Shown: piece by piece, positions 13,237 to 19,997 of the stretch | Numbering within the stretch: the first letter of the stretch is position 1 | How the letters are laid out: every line of letters begins with the position of its first letter | DNA from: a virus | Length of the DNA stretch: 64,000 bases | Virus record (IMG/VR): IMGVR_UViG_3300037487_000581 | Location: 1-64,000 of that record | Direction: 5' to 3' (one strand) | Notes under the pieces: generated by a model | Database searches by the model: none | Told to the model about the DNA's origin: nothing | What the model saw: only the letters and a program-made list of their open reading frames with translations | Made by a program: the position numbers and the translations under genes

Positions 13237-13335
13237 TCATCCTCTGCAAATGTAATGACCACGTTGATCAAATCCACAGTCCAATAGACCAGGTGGTTCT
13301 TTATGAACAGGTTGTTCTTGTATAAACAAGGACAA
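13237..13335 (-). CDS. 32-residue peptide with TTG start
   Basis: GGAG lies five bases before a TTG; the frame reads (M)SLFIQEQPVHKEPPGLL then DCGFDQRGHYICRG and stops in a TGATATG junction with the zinc-ribbon gene. C-x-x-x-x-x-x-H-x-x-C spacing could bind metal. It exactly fills the gap between two genes, the main argument for it. Confidence 0.4.
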   Translation of the reverse strand: MSLFIQEQPVHKEPPGLLDCGFDQRGHYICRG

Positions 13336-13337
13336 TA

Positions 13338-13823
13338 TTACTCCGCAAATAAAACCCATTGAATCCCCGCTTTCTCTGCCAAGTCTTTTGATGACTGCGA
13401 ATATTCGCTAAGAAACACCACACGTTTTGCCGACGTATTCATGATCAATTTCATGCAATGGCGACAAGGGCTGACGGTGACGTAGACTGTATGAATCTTT
13501 TGTACGTCGGCGCATTGAAGAAGCGCATTCTGTTCAGCATGGATGGCCTCACAAATCTCAAGCCCTTGACCTGAATCATGATCTGCTCCGGCGCATTTGT
13601 TAGGATAGTGATGTACGGTAGTCAACCCGTATAGTTCATACTTCGGCCCGGTGAGTTCTTCATTACAATGTGGCAGACCTCGCGCAACACCGTTATATCC
13701 TGTCGATGTGATGTGACCATAGATGTCAGTTATGACACAACCAACTTGCTTGCGGATACAAGTCCCCCGCTCAGCAAGGGATAATGCGAGGTCAAGGAAG
13801 ATCTTATCTTTATCAGGGCGCAT
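13338..13823 (-). CDS. Deoxycytidylate deaminase
   Basis: 161 residues. Zinc-dependent CDA fold: the HAE motif (IHAEQNALLQCA) supplies the His ligand and proton-shuttling Glu, and PCRHC the two Cys ligands; an extra Cys/His group (HYPNKCAGADHD) matches the second zinc site of phage dCMP deaminases. It converts dCMP to dUMP, feeding the thymidylate-synthase-like enzyme at 23715-24680. Starts inside the end of the gene at 13813-13950. Confidence 0.9.
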   Translation of the reverse strand: MRPDKDKIFLDLALSLAERGTCIRKQVGCVITDIYGHITSTGYNGVARGLPHCNEELTGPKYELYGLTTVHHYPNKCAGADHDSGQGLEICEAIHAEQNALLQCADVQKIHTVYVTVSPCRHCMKLIMNTSAKRVVFLSEYSQSSKDLAEKAGIQWVLFAE

Positions 13824-13950
13824 GTTTGATCCATTCTAAAATCTTGTGTTCTTGAGTCCATCCGTTACGATGGTGTTCAACGAGTCGCCAAGAACTGTAA
13901 TTCCACGACATACCTCCCGGCCAATAGATTCTTTCAAATTGATCCATCAT
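13813..13950 (-). CDS. 45-residue tryptophan-rich peptide
   Basis: ATG ATG start in an ATGA overlap with the ligase stop; AAGGA upstream. Sequence MDQFERIYWPGGMSWNYSSW continues to a Trp/His-rich end. Five tryptophans in 44 residues. It overlaps the dCMP deaminase start by 11 bases, so all three genes are coupled. Function unknown. Confidence 0.6.
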   Translation of the reverse strand: MMDQFERIYWPGGMSWNYSSWRLVEHHRNGWTQEHKILEWIKHAP

Positions 13951-14873
13951 GATATATCATCCTTATGGCGGATACTCTTCATCGTCGGAAAGCGCGGTTT
14001 ATCCTTGCTCCCGGTTGCGAAGAAGGTATAGTTTACGATGATTGAAGGGATGTCGGTTCTTCGCAATAGACCGCCGTTATTCATAAACCAATGTCGATCG
14101 AAATCTAAACGCGCCCACCACCAATCACGATCAGCATCACTGAAACCTGTACCGATATTGAACTCAACGCCTGTTTTCAAATCACGTACAATCAATGCAC
14201 CCATTGTTCCCATCGGTTCAAGGTTCTCTTGGTGCGAAGTGCGCTTTGTCTGACCGAGTTCACCAACGGTCGCCTCGTTTGCATTGTGAAGTTTCTCTTC
14301 CATACCGATGACCAATGCTTCGCTATCCTCAAATCGCTTGAGTTTAAGCAACCACCCTTCCTTCGTCGTACTTCGCCCGTTCTTGTACGGCCCGCCGATA
14401 TCACGCAACATCACACCTTCATAACCCCGCGTAAGATACATGTCTTCGAGTTCATCAATTTCATCTGGTCGCCAAACATAATGATGAGGTACGAGTATCA
14501 ATGGTCCCTTTTCACCATAAGGTAATGTTGAGAACCTAGTCTCCCAAGTGACTGCAGTCAAGTCGTGTCGGTCAAACACATGGTAATTGACATCAGGTTC
14601 ACCATCACGTGACATCACACCTGACGTTGTTTTCAGGAAACAGTTTTTGTCAGCAGCAGGACCGACAATCAACTCACCATCGTAACCTTCAAGATGTGCG
14701 AACAATTTCTGCACATGACGATTCGGTATCGGCTTGAGACTGCGGCTCATAACGACCCCATCTTTGACAATGGCCCGGATACCATCCAACTTCGGACTCA
14801 GTGCTAAAGGGAACTTTAGCTGACTGAGATCTTCCGGTGCTTTACCGGCAAGCATGGGTTTGAATTGACTCAT
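13947..14873 (-). CDS. ATP-dependent DNA ligase
   Basis: 308 residues, size of T7-type ligases. Nucleotidyltransferase motifs in order: SPKLDGIRA (motif I, Lys is the AMP acceptor, about residue 28), SRSLKPIPN, YDGELIVG (III), EGVMLRD (IV) and WLLKLKRF (V), followed by an OB domain (GALIVRDLKTGVEFNIGTGF). Seals nicks in replicating DNA. Lies between the nucleotide-metabolism genes and a run of small genes. AGAGGA ribosome site. Confidence 0.93.
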   Translation of the reverse strand: MSQFKPMLAGKAPEDLSQLKFPLALSPKLDGIRAIVKDGVVMSRSLKPIPNRHVQKLFAHLEGYDGELIVGPAADKNCFLKTTSGVMSRDGEPDVNYHVFDRHDLTAVTWETRFSTLPYGEKGPLILVPHHYVWRPDEIDELEDMYLTRGYEGVMLRDIGGPYKNGRSTTKEGWLLKLKRFEDSEALVIGMEEKLHNANEATVGELGQTKRTSHQENLEPMGTMGALIVRDLKTGVEFNIGTGFSDADRDWWWARLDFDRHWFMNNGGLLRRTDIPSIIVNYTFFATGSKDKPRFPTMKSIRHKDDIS

Positions 14874-15109
14874 TTGTTCCTCTCAATCAACATTTGATCT
14901 GCCATTTCGTAAGCGCACTCGGCGATAGTTTTAACAGAAACAATCTCGGCTTGGGGACTTCGTAAGTAACTGTCCATCGCCTTCGCAGCGAAGTAATCAC
15001 GAAGCGTCATACCGTCAGTCAAATACTGGAAAACTGTTGTTTCACCAGTTGTGTTGTTTTGTGAAATCTGTGTTCCAGTTGGAAATGCCGGACCTCCGTT
15101 ATTAGGCAT
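14870..15109 (-). CDS. Small phage protein of a common unnamed type
   Basis: 79 residues from MPNNGGPAFPTGTQ, GGAG upstream. The layout GGPAFP, then GMTLRDYFAAKAM and a C-terminal AYEMADQMLIERNK is frequent in phages and prophages of proteobacteria; function unknown. Overlaps the ligase start by ATGA. Confidence 0.75.
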   Translation of the reverse strand: MPNNGGPAFPTGTQISQNNTTGETTVFQYLTDGMTLRDYFAAKAMDSYLRSPQAEIVSVKTIAECAYEMADQMLIERNK

Positions 15110-15299
15110 AGTAATAGTCTCCACCCATTGGTGACTTGTACAGATTCGACTCGTCAACGTTTTCACGAGCTTCTTTCCAGTTATCAACCACAATCACCTG
15201 CCCATTGGGCACCCATTCCCTTGCATCAATTTCATCTTCAGCAATAAGGGCAACCCGTTCGGTAACTTTACTCTGGCATACCACATACGTTTTAGACAT
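15102..15299 (-). CDS. Small acidic protein
   Basis: 65 residues, MSKTYVVCQSKVTERVAL; AAGGA eight bases upstream. Compact beta N-terminus, then a helical acidic middle and a Tyr-rich end (GGDYYYA). Overlaps both neighbours. Unknown. Confidence 0.65.
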   Translation of the reverse strand: MSKTYVVCQSKVTERVALIAEDEIDAREWVPNGQVIVVDNWKEARENVDESNLYKSPMGGDYYYA

Positions 15300-15447
15300 G
15301 TTCGTCAATCCTTCTATTATCAATAAGATATTTAATGATGTTCTTCAGCACATCGTTCTCTTGTTGCAACACTAAAATCTTGCGGTCAAGTTCCACACCT
15401 TGTTTGGCAAGGAACAACAGACGCTCAAACAATTCATCGTAGCTCAT
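15292..15447 (-). CDS. 51-residue coiled-coil peptide
   Basis: MSYDELFERLLFLAKQG then a leucine-zipper-like stretch (RKILVLQQENDVLKNIIKYL). TAATG overlap with the gene upstream, eight-base overlap downstream. Probably dimerises. Confidence 0.6.
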   Translation of the reverse strand: MSYDELFERLLFLAKQGVELDRKILVLQQENDVLKNIIKYLIDNRRIDEHV

Positions 15448-15683
15448 TAGAAAACTTCCTTATCGTTTGCAGGTGTAAATCGATATTGACAACCGATCAG
15501 CTCTAACTTGTCTTCATCTGAAATATCGAGTCTGTCTATAACACGGCTAACGATTTCAGTTAAGTTTCTTACCAACGATTCGAGTTGTTCAAGTTGACCA
15601 CCACCGTCATTAGAATTACGCTCAATCAATTGGTATGTATTTAACTCGCTGACAGTGTAATAAAGTTGATCTAAGACTCTCAT
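15447..15683 (-). CDS. Small helical protein
   Basis: 78 residues from MRVLDQLYYTVSEL at 15683, with GAGGAAC; a longer in-frame reading lacks a site. Contains LEQLESLVRNLTEIVSRVID, a helical coil, and DEDKLELIGCQYRF. Coupled to both neighbours. Unknown. Confidence 0.65.
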   Translation of the reverse strand: MRVLDQLYYTVSELNTYQLIERNSNDGGGQLEQLESLVRNLTEIVSRVIDRLDISDEDKLELIGCQYRFTPANDKEVF

Positions 15684-15880
15684 TCTAGTTCCTCGATCAG
15701 TCGCTGCGTGTTCTTGATACGCGACAACCAATAGTCAACTTGGCGATGCTGTTCGCTGGCAGTTTTCCAATCGCGGTCATCAAGGCTGTTGATTGTCATC
15801 TCAAGTGCGATACGCGTCTTTTCAATTTGCTGCTCGACCTTGTCAAGTAGCCACGCTTCAATTTGTTGCTTGGTCATCAT
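15680..15880 (-). CDS. Small coiled-coil protein
   Basis: 66 residues beginning MMTKQQIEAWLLDKVEQQIE. All helical, with RDWKTASEQHRQVDYWLSRI. Leads its unit, preceded by TTATAGGGGTATAGAC. Unknown function. Confidence 0.65.
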   Translation of the reverse strand: MMTKQQIEAWLLDKVEQQIEKTRIALEMTINSLDDRDWKTASEQHRQVDYWLSRIKNTQRLIEELE

Positions 15881-15887
15881 GTCTATA

Positions 15888-15939
15888 CCCCTATAAATTA
15901 CCGTTACATAACGGCCTGCAAACTATAGCGCAGGCCGTT
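15888..15939 (-). promoter_or_regulatory. Intergenic control module with terminator
   Basis: AACGGCCTGC/GCAGGCCGTT (15910-15919/15930-15939) is a ten-base stem just past the LysM gene. Overlapping ACCGTTACATAACGGC forms the dyad, then TAATTTATAGGGG runs into the gene at 15680. Confidence 0.65.
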
Positions 15940-15957
15940 ATCGCTTACAACACCATT

Positions 15958-16965
15958 TTAATCACCGTACCCAATGCGACGCAGTAGTTCTTGGAAGGAT
16001 TGTTTGCCACCCGCTCCTTGTAGATTACCGCGCCCTGCTGTCTGCAATTGACCAAGAGTCGGCTGACCACCAGAGGCTTGTATCAATTTCTGTATAATCC
16101 CCTCATTGGCACCTGAGTTCATCCGTTGACTACCTTGACGCAATGCGTTGAGCAACGAAGTATTAACTGGCGGGGTCGGCCCACCTTGCGGCATTTGCAA
16201 TCCAGGAGGAGGCGTTCTAGTTCCCTGACCTAACGTCGGCATACGCGCACCGCGACCCAATGCTTGATCAGCACCGGGAGGCATGTACTGACCACGACCA
16301 GCGAAAGCGGGGATCTGAGGAGACGGAGGCATTTGACCACCTTGTCCTAGCGGGCGCGGACCTTGCATCTTAGCCAACATCGCTTTGACAGCACCGGGAT
16401 TCATACCGTCCACAGGGCGCACATTGGATATTGCCGTTGTTGCGCCGGGGTGGTTTACCGCACCACGCACCGCACCAGTAGTTATCCCTGCCCTTGGTAA
16501 TGCCCTAGGCGCTGCTCCTGCTAATGCGCCTATACCTTTGGTTAGGCCAAGCGCACCGAGGCCCATAAGCGGTTTCATTAAAGGTAACAATTCTTCAGGG
16601 TAAGCGCCTTCCACAGCACCTTCACCCATGTCAGGGCGATTGGGAGACAATGCTGCATCAATGTCAGCTTGCATACCAGCATACGGGTCACTTGCCATAC
16701 TATGTGCTTGGGGATTACCTGGAACTGAAAGACTTTCACCGGCCTCAATCAAATTGGGATTCTTAATTTGAGGATTGAGACGAATGAGTTCGCGAACTTT
16801 GACACCGTATTCTGCGGCAATACTTGACAACGTGTCACCGGGTTTGATTTCTCTATTTGAAACAGGTGGGGAGATATTTGCTACGATTTCAGCCATCGTC
16901 CTAACTGGGGATTCTTCATCTCCAAGACCTAGTGATTTCAGAGTGCTAGAACGATAATAATCCAT
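15958..16965 (-). CDS. LysM-domain protein with low-complexity tail
   Basis: 335 residues. One LysM domain at about residues 39-83 ([21 protein letters not shown] to ESLSVPG), a peptidoglycan-binding fold. Then a hydrophobic Gly/Ala segment ([20 protein letters not shown]) and a long Pro/Gly/Gln/Met-rich region up to the C-terminus ([15 protein letters not shown]). No signal peptide or catalytic domain. By composition it resembles the ejection proteins at 34.4-41.0 kb, yet it lies among early genes. It could be a virion internal protein, a scaffold for injection, or an early cell-wall factor. A hairpin abuts its ribosome site. Confidence 0.75.
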   Translation of the reverse strand: MDYYRSSTLKSLGLGDEESPVRTMAEIVANISPPVSNREIKPGDTLSSIAAEYGVKVRELIRLNPQIKNPNLIEAGESLSVPGNPQAHSMASDPYAGMQADIDAALSPNRPDMGEGAVEGAYPEELLPLMKPLMGLGALGLTKGIGALAGAAPRALPRAGITTGAVRGAVNHPGATTAISNVRPVDGMNPGAVKAMLAKMQGPRPLGQGGQMPPSPQIPAFAGRGQYMPPGADQALGRGARMPTLGQGTRTPPPGLQMPQGGPTPPVNTSLLNALRQGSQRMNSGANEGIIQKLIQASGGQPTLGQLQTAGRGNLQGAGGKQSFQELLRRIGYGD

Positions 16966-16976
16966 TTTGAATCTCC

Positions 16977-16996
16977 ACTTGGCAATAATGCCAAGT
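16977..16996 (-). promoter_or_regulatory. Hairpin next to the LysM gene ribosome site
   Basis: ACTTGGCA-ATAA-TGCCAAGT ends at the base before GGAGATTC and the start at 16965. Upstream lie GGGGCGC/GCGCCCC (17015-17021/17066-17072) enclosing a ten-codon frame, MQGCCAPPQF, with a strong GGAG site. The arrangement looks like a leader or attenuator. Confidence 0.45.
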
Positions 16997-17080
16997 ATAG
17001 CTCAAAATTGAGGTGGGGCGCAGCATCCCTGCATTAACTTTGCTCCTTTCGGTTAAGGTTAATTTGCGCCCCATTGATCT

Positions 17081-17257
17081 TTACTTCAGTTTGATGAAGT
17101 CTTGAATGTGAATTTGACCAAGTTCTTTATCATAAAATCCAACAACAGTGTATTCTCCATCTTCATCCGCTAGATCGAATGCAATTGTTCCAACAGGTAC
17201 TACGTCTTTAGGGCAATTGGAAATATGTATCCAACTAGGGTCAATCAGTTCGTTCAT
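17081..17257 (-). CDS. 58-residue protein, paralogue of 17739-17894
   Basis: MNELIDPSWIHISNCPKDVV; ends DFIKLK. Contains YTVVGFYDKELGQIHI, close to LVWIYDKELGHGGQF of the protein two genes upstream, so the pair are duplicates flanking dut. TGATG overlap with the dUTPase stop. Function unknown. Confidence 0.7.
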   Translation of the reverse strand: MNELIDPSWIHISNCPKDVVPVGTIAFDLADEDGEYTVVGFYDKELGQIHIQDFIKLK

Positions 17258-17739
17258 CACTGTTTACCTGTGCTCCCGAATCCATTCGCACCGCGTTTCG
17301 TCTCATTACTGAACTCAGTAACAACTTCCATAAATGGGTGCAATGCAATGGTGAAAACAAGTTGGGCAATGCGATCCATCGGTTGAATATGAACACTGTC
17401 ATTGCTTTCGTTGTATAAGCAGACAACGATCTCACCTTGGTAGTCAGCGTCAATCAATCCAGGTGTATTGCGAGGCTTTACACCTTTACAACCGAGACCA
17501 GAACGCGGCATGACAATGGCACAGGGAATGATCTTGACATTTGTTTCATTACCGTGTTCCAACTCTTCCACAAAACCTTTGGTCGCCATGTTCAGCGCAA
17601 TCCCTGTTCCAATCTTCTCCTGCCCACCTGGAATAAGCCAGACGTCTTTATCAACACACGCACGGAGGTCATACCCTGCTGCTAAATCAGTTGACGGTTT
17701 AAACTCAGTCAACCGCTCATCTAAATATTTGATCTGCAT
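17257..17739 (-). CDS. dut: dUTPase (deoxyuridine 5'-triphosphatase)
   Basis: 160 residues, trimeric dUTPase family. Five motifs are visible: AAGYDLRA (1), PRSGLG (2), GLIDADYQGE (3, with catalytic Asp), DRIAQLVF (4) and RGANGFGSTG (5, the flexible C-terminal arm). Converts dUTP to dUMP, lowering uracil misincorporation and supplying the thymidylate-synthase-like enzyme. Normal length apart from an insert around residue 60 (EELEHGNETN). GAGGAG site. Sits between two paralogous small genes. Confidence 0.96.
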   Translation of the reverse strand: MQIKYLDERLTEFKPSTDLAAGYDLRACVDKDVWLIPGGQEKIGTGIALNMATKGFVEELEHGNETNVKIIPCAIVMPRSGLGCKGVKPRNTPGLIDADYQGEIVVCLYNESNDSVHIQPMDRIAQLVFTIALHPFMEVVTEFSNETKRGANGFGSTGKQ

Positions 17740-17894
17740 TAAAGCTCCTCAAAGAAAAATTTCTCAATTATTTCAATCAACTTTTGTTTAGAAAACTGAC
17801 CACCGTGACCTAATTCTTTATCATAAATCCAAACCAAGGTTTCATCTTCAGTGTCATCGTAAATCTCATAGTCTCCTATTTCAAATTTATCCAT
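17739..17894 (-). CDS. 51-residue acidic protein, paralogue of 17081-17257
   Basis: MDKFEIGDYEIYDDTEDETL, then the shared YDKELG motif and a Lys/Ile/Glu/Phe-rich helix ending FFFEEL. AAGGAG site and TAATG overlap with the nuclease gene. Strongly acidic first half. Unknown. Confidence 0.65.
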   Translation of the reverse strand: MDKFEIGDYEIYDDTEDETLVWIYDKELGHGGQFSKQKLIEIIEKFFFEEL

Positions 17895-18622
17895 TAAAAC
17901 TTCTCCTTACCGTGAGAACAATGTTCTTCAGTTATCGGACAAAATCTGCAATTCCCACCACGCCCGTTCTTTTGCATATCACCAGGATTCTCAGGCCACA
18001 CGTCAAAGCGGTAGCAACGGTCGATATCTTCGAGCGTTTCTTTAAACGGTTCAAACAGCTTATCCAAATCCTTGCGGTAGAACCAATCACTAACTTGGTC
18101 GCTATAGTTCAAGAAGTGGAATGTCACCTTCACCTTGTTGACCTCAGGGTGCGCCGTCATAACCACCCAAGCGTAAAGCTGAAGTTGTTTGGTGATCTTG
18201 ACCTTACCTGTCTTCCAATCGGCAATTTCACACGAATCACCGTCAATCTTCATCCAGTCAATATAACCTGTATACCAACGGTCAGGGTCTTCGTCGGAAC
18301 AACGAACCAGTTTATTTTCTTTATACCAACCTTCAAATCTGACAGGAAAATGAGCTAACCACTTAAACGAATACCCGGCTTCACAAATCCCATTCTTCGC
18401 TTTGTAGATATCGAGCACACGTTTCCACCGCGCCAATTCAGGATCCCAAACGTCATCACGAATATACTTTTCAATCAACTCGTGCAAACGCGCACCTTCG
18501 TTACCCGCCTTGGATTCTTCGCTCTTTATCAACCCTTTGGCACGGACAAGTTCGTATTGCTTGGGGCAAGTCATAAGACCTAGGCTGGAAAATGACCAGC
18601 GGTAATGCGGAACTTCGTTCAT
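17894..18622 (-). CDS. Cas4/RecB-like PD-(D/E)XK exonuclease
   Basis: 242 residues; start MNEVPHYRWSFSSL at 18622 overlaps the methyltransferase stop (ATGA) with GGAG upstream. PD-(D/E)XK motifs: GARLHELIE (helix with His), YTGYIDW (catalytic Asp), CEIADWKTG (D-x-K), KQLQLYAW (Q-x-x-x-Y). One Cys near the N-terminus (MTCPKQYEL) and three near the C-terminus (CRFCPITEEHC) fit the four-Cys iron-sulphur site of Cas4 and AddB. Phage members act as 5'-3' exonucleases in recombination or end processing. Last gene of the block polymerase-glycosyltransferase-methyltransferase-nuclease. Confidence 0.88.
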   Translation of the reverse strand: MNEVPHYRWSFSSLGLMTCPKQYELVRAKGLIKSEESKAGNEGARLHELIEKYIRDDVWDPELARWKRVLDIYKAKNGICEAGYSFKWLAHFPVRFEGWYKENKLVRCSDEDPDRWYTGYIDWMKIDGDSCEIADWKTGKVKITKQLQLYAWVVMTAHPEVNKVKVTFHFLNYSDQVSDWFYRKDLDKLFEPFKETLEDIDRCYRFDVWPENPGDMQKNGRGGNCRFCPITEEHCSHGKEKF

Positions 18623-19227
18623 TTGCGTCTCCATGCGCCAATTGTTTGCCAATGACCGCCTTCAAGTTTCGGCTCTTTGACACACTCCCAACCGTCAAAC
18701 AACTTGACCAATTCTCGCGCCTTCTCAATATACTCCTTGTTCGTGCGATGAATCTCAAGAGTCACTTGTTTCACAAAGTTAGGAAGCGGTTTGGTCAAGA
18801 ATGTGTATTCAGCTCCCTCGCAATCAATCTTAAGGACTTCAGGTCTGTGTGTCTTAAGAATGAAGTCAAATGAAACAGTCGGGACTTTTATTTCTTTACG
18901 ACCTCGTGTCGGGCGCATGGTATGCGAACCTTTGTTGATACCGTCCTCATTGACGTAGAATGAAATCTCACCTTCGGAATCAGACACTGCCAAATGATGA
19001 GGGGTCACTTTGTAATCAAATACATTATGAACAAGAAGCTCGTAATTCTCTGGCTCAGGTTCATAGGAGAAAACTTGCTTCGCGTCCTTCTGAGCAAAGT
19101 AGACCGACGCCGCACCAAAACAAGCGCCGATGTCCATTACGACCTTGTCCTTAACGTCCATCCAACCGTAAGTACGAGCGATCTCTTTGACAATATAGTC
19201 GTCGTACGTTCCTTCGCGTGTCTTCAT
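18619..19227 (-). CDS. FkbM-family methyltransferase
   Basis: 202 residues. SAM-binding motif VVMDIGACFGAAS, acidic strand end FSYEPEPENYELL, and the FkbM signature LKIDCEGAEYTFL are clear. FkbM enzymes usually O-methylate sugars or polyketides. Four-base overlaps join it to the glycosyltransferase upstream and the nuclease downstream, so a likely substrate is the sugar placed by that enzyme. It may modify DNA-linked sugar or a host glycan; the position behind DNA polymerase favours DNA, as inference only. Confidence 0.9.
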   Translation of the reverse strand: MKTREGTYDDYIVKEIARTYGWMDVKDKVVMDIGACFGAASVYFAQKDAKQVFSYEPEPENYELLVHNVFDYKVTPHHLAVSDSEGEISFYVNEDGINKGSHTMRPTRGRKEIKVPTVSFDFILKTHRPEVLKIDCEGAEYTFLTKPLPNFVKQVTLEIHRTNKEYIEKARELVKLFDGWECVKEPKLEGGHWQTIGAWRRK

Positions 19228-19997
19228 TTTGCAATTCCTCGTTGATAAGACTTCTTCCAGCCGATACGTACATCAGTTCTAACGCCACCACCCCATGAAC
19301 CTTTCGTCTCCTTCTCAACGGGTGTCACAAGACCGGGGTATTTCGCTGCCAATGCGAATGCAGCTTCCTTCTGTGTTTCCAACGTGCGGTATTCCTTACA
19401 ACCACCATCCATGTTAGAACCCGGTTGGTTGTTCGTAAACGTATTGATCTCAACATTCTTGAACCCGTTAGTCAACAGGGTCAACGTAACGTCGAAGTCT
19501 TCCATGACCTTCATTGCGGTAAAGTCACAACCTGCTTCAATGAACGATGGTTTGTGAATACCGAACACGCGCATGATACGAGTGTTCTCGCTCCACTCAC
19601 CTTCCTTACGATTGTTACCCTCGCGTGATGAAATACCGACCATTGCATAACCACTGTCGATATGATCTTCAATCAAGTTCACCATCGCACGGAGATCTTC
19701 GGGTGTACAAGGTGTCAAATACAACGGATTGTCGGTTCGCTTACCGCGACGGGCAAAACTTAGGTCGTCGTCCATCATGATAACTTTATCACCCGGATGG
19801 TAATCCATAATAAATTGACGCGTGTGACCAATACCTCGTTTGACATTATCTGGTTCGATGATGACTTGAAAACCTCGTTTGAAAAGATATTCAGCTTCAG
19901 TATCTCTACAAACGAGAGCGAAGTCAATCCCTGCTTCTCGTAAGGCTTTCGCAGTCTCTTGGCGATCAGTTCTTCCTAGGGTCGGAATGTAAATCAT
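19224..19997 (-). CDS. Glycosyltransferase, GT-A fold, TAGT-like
   Basis: 257 residues. MIYIPTLGR opens a nucleotide-sugar binding fold; HTRQFIMDYHPGDKVIMMDDD gives the D-x-D metal site (about residue 76). Later parts are MVGISSR, an acidic KVMEDFDVTLTLL and NMDGGCKEYRT. This order is like the TET-associated glycosyltransferases that decorate hydroxymethylated bases in phage DNA. No TET/JBP oxygenase is seen here, so hydroxymethyl groups would have to arise at the nucleotide level. It overlaps the DNA polymerase stop by four bases. A host-surface glycan target remains possible. Confidence 0.8.
   Translation of the reverse strand: MIYIPTLGRTDRQETAKALREAGIDFALVCRDTEAEYLFKRGFQVIIEPDNVKRGIGHTRQFIMDYHPGDKVIMMDDDLSFARRGKRTDNPLYLTPCTPEDLRAMVNLIEDHIDSGYAMVGISSREGNNRKEGEWSENTRIMRVFGIHKPSFIEAGCDFTAMKVMEDFDVTLTLLTNGFKNVEINTFTNNQPGSNMDGGCKEYRTLETQKEAAFALAAKYPGLVTPVEKETKGSWGGGVRTDVRIGWKKSYQRGIAK

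Noticed and set aside
16083-16099. TCAATTTCTGTATAATC matching two iteron-region copies
   Set aside because: It is in frame in the LysM gene (IIQKLI codons) and isolated from other repeats; one chance 17-base match in AT-rich sequence is plausible.
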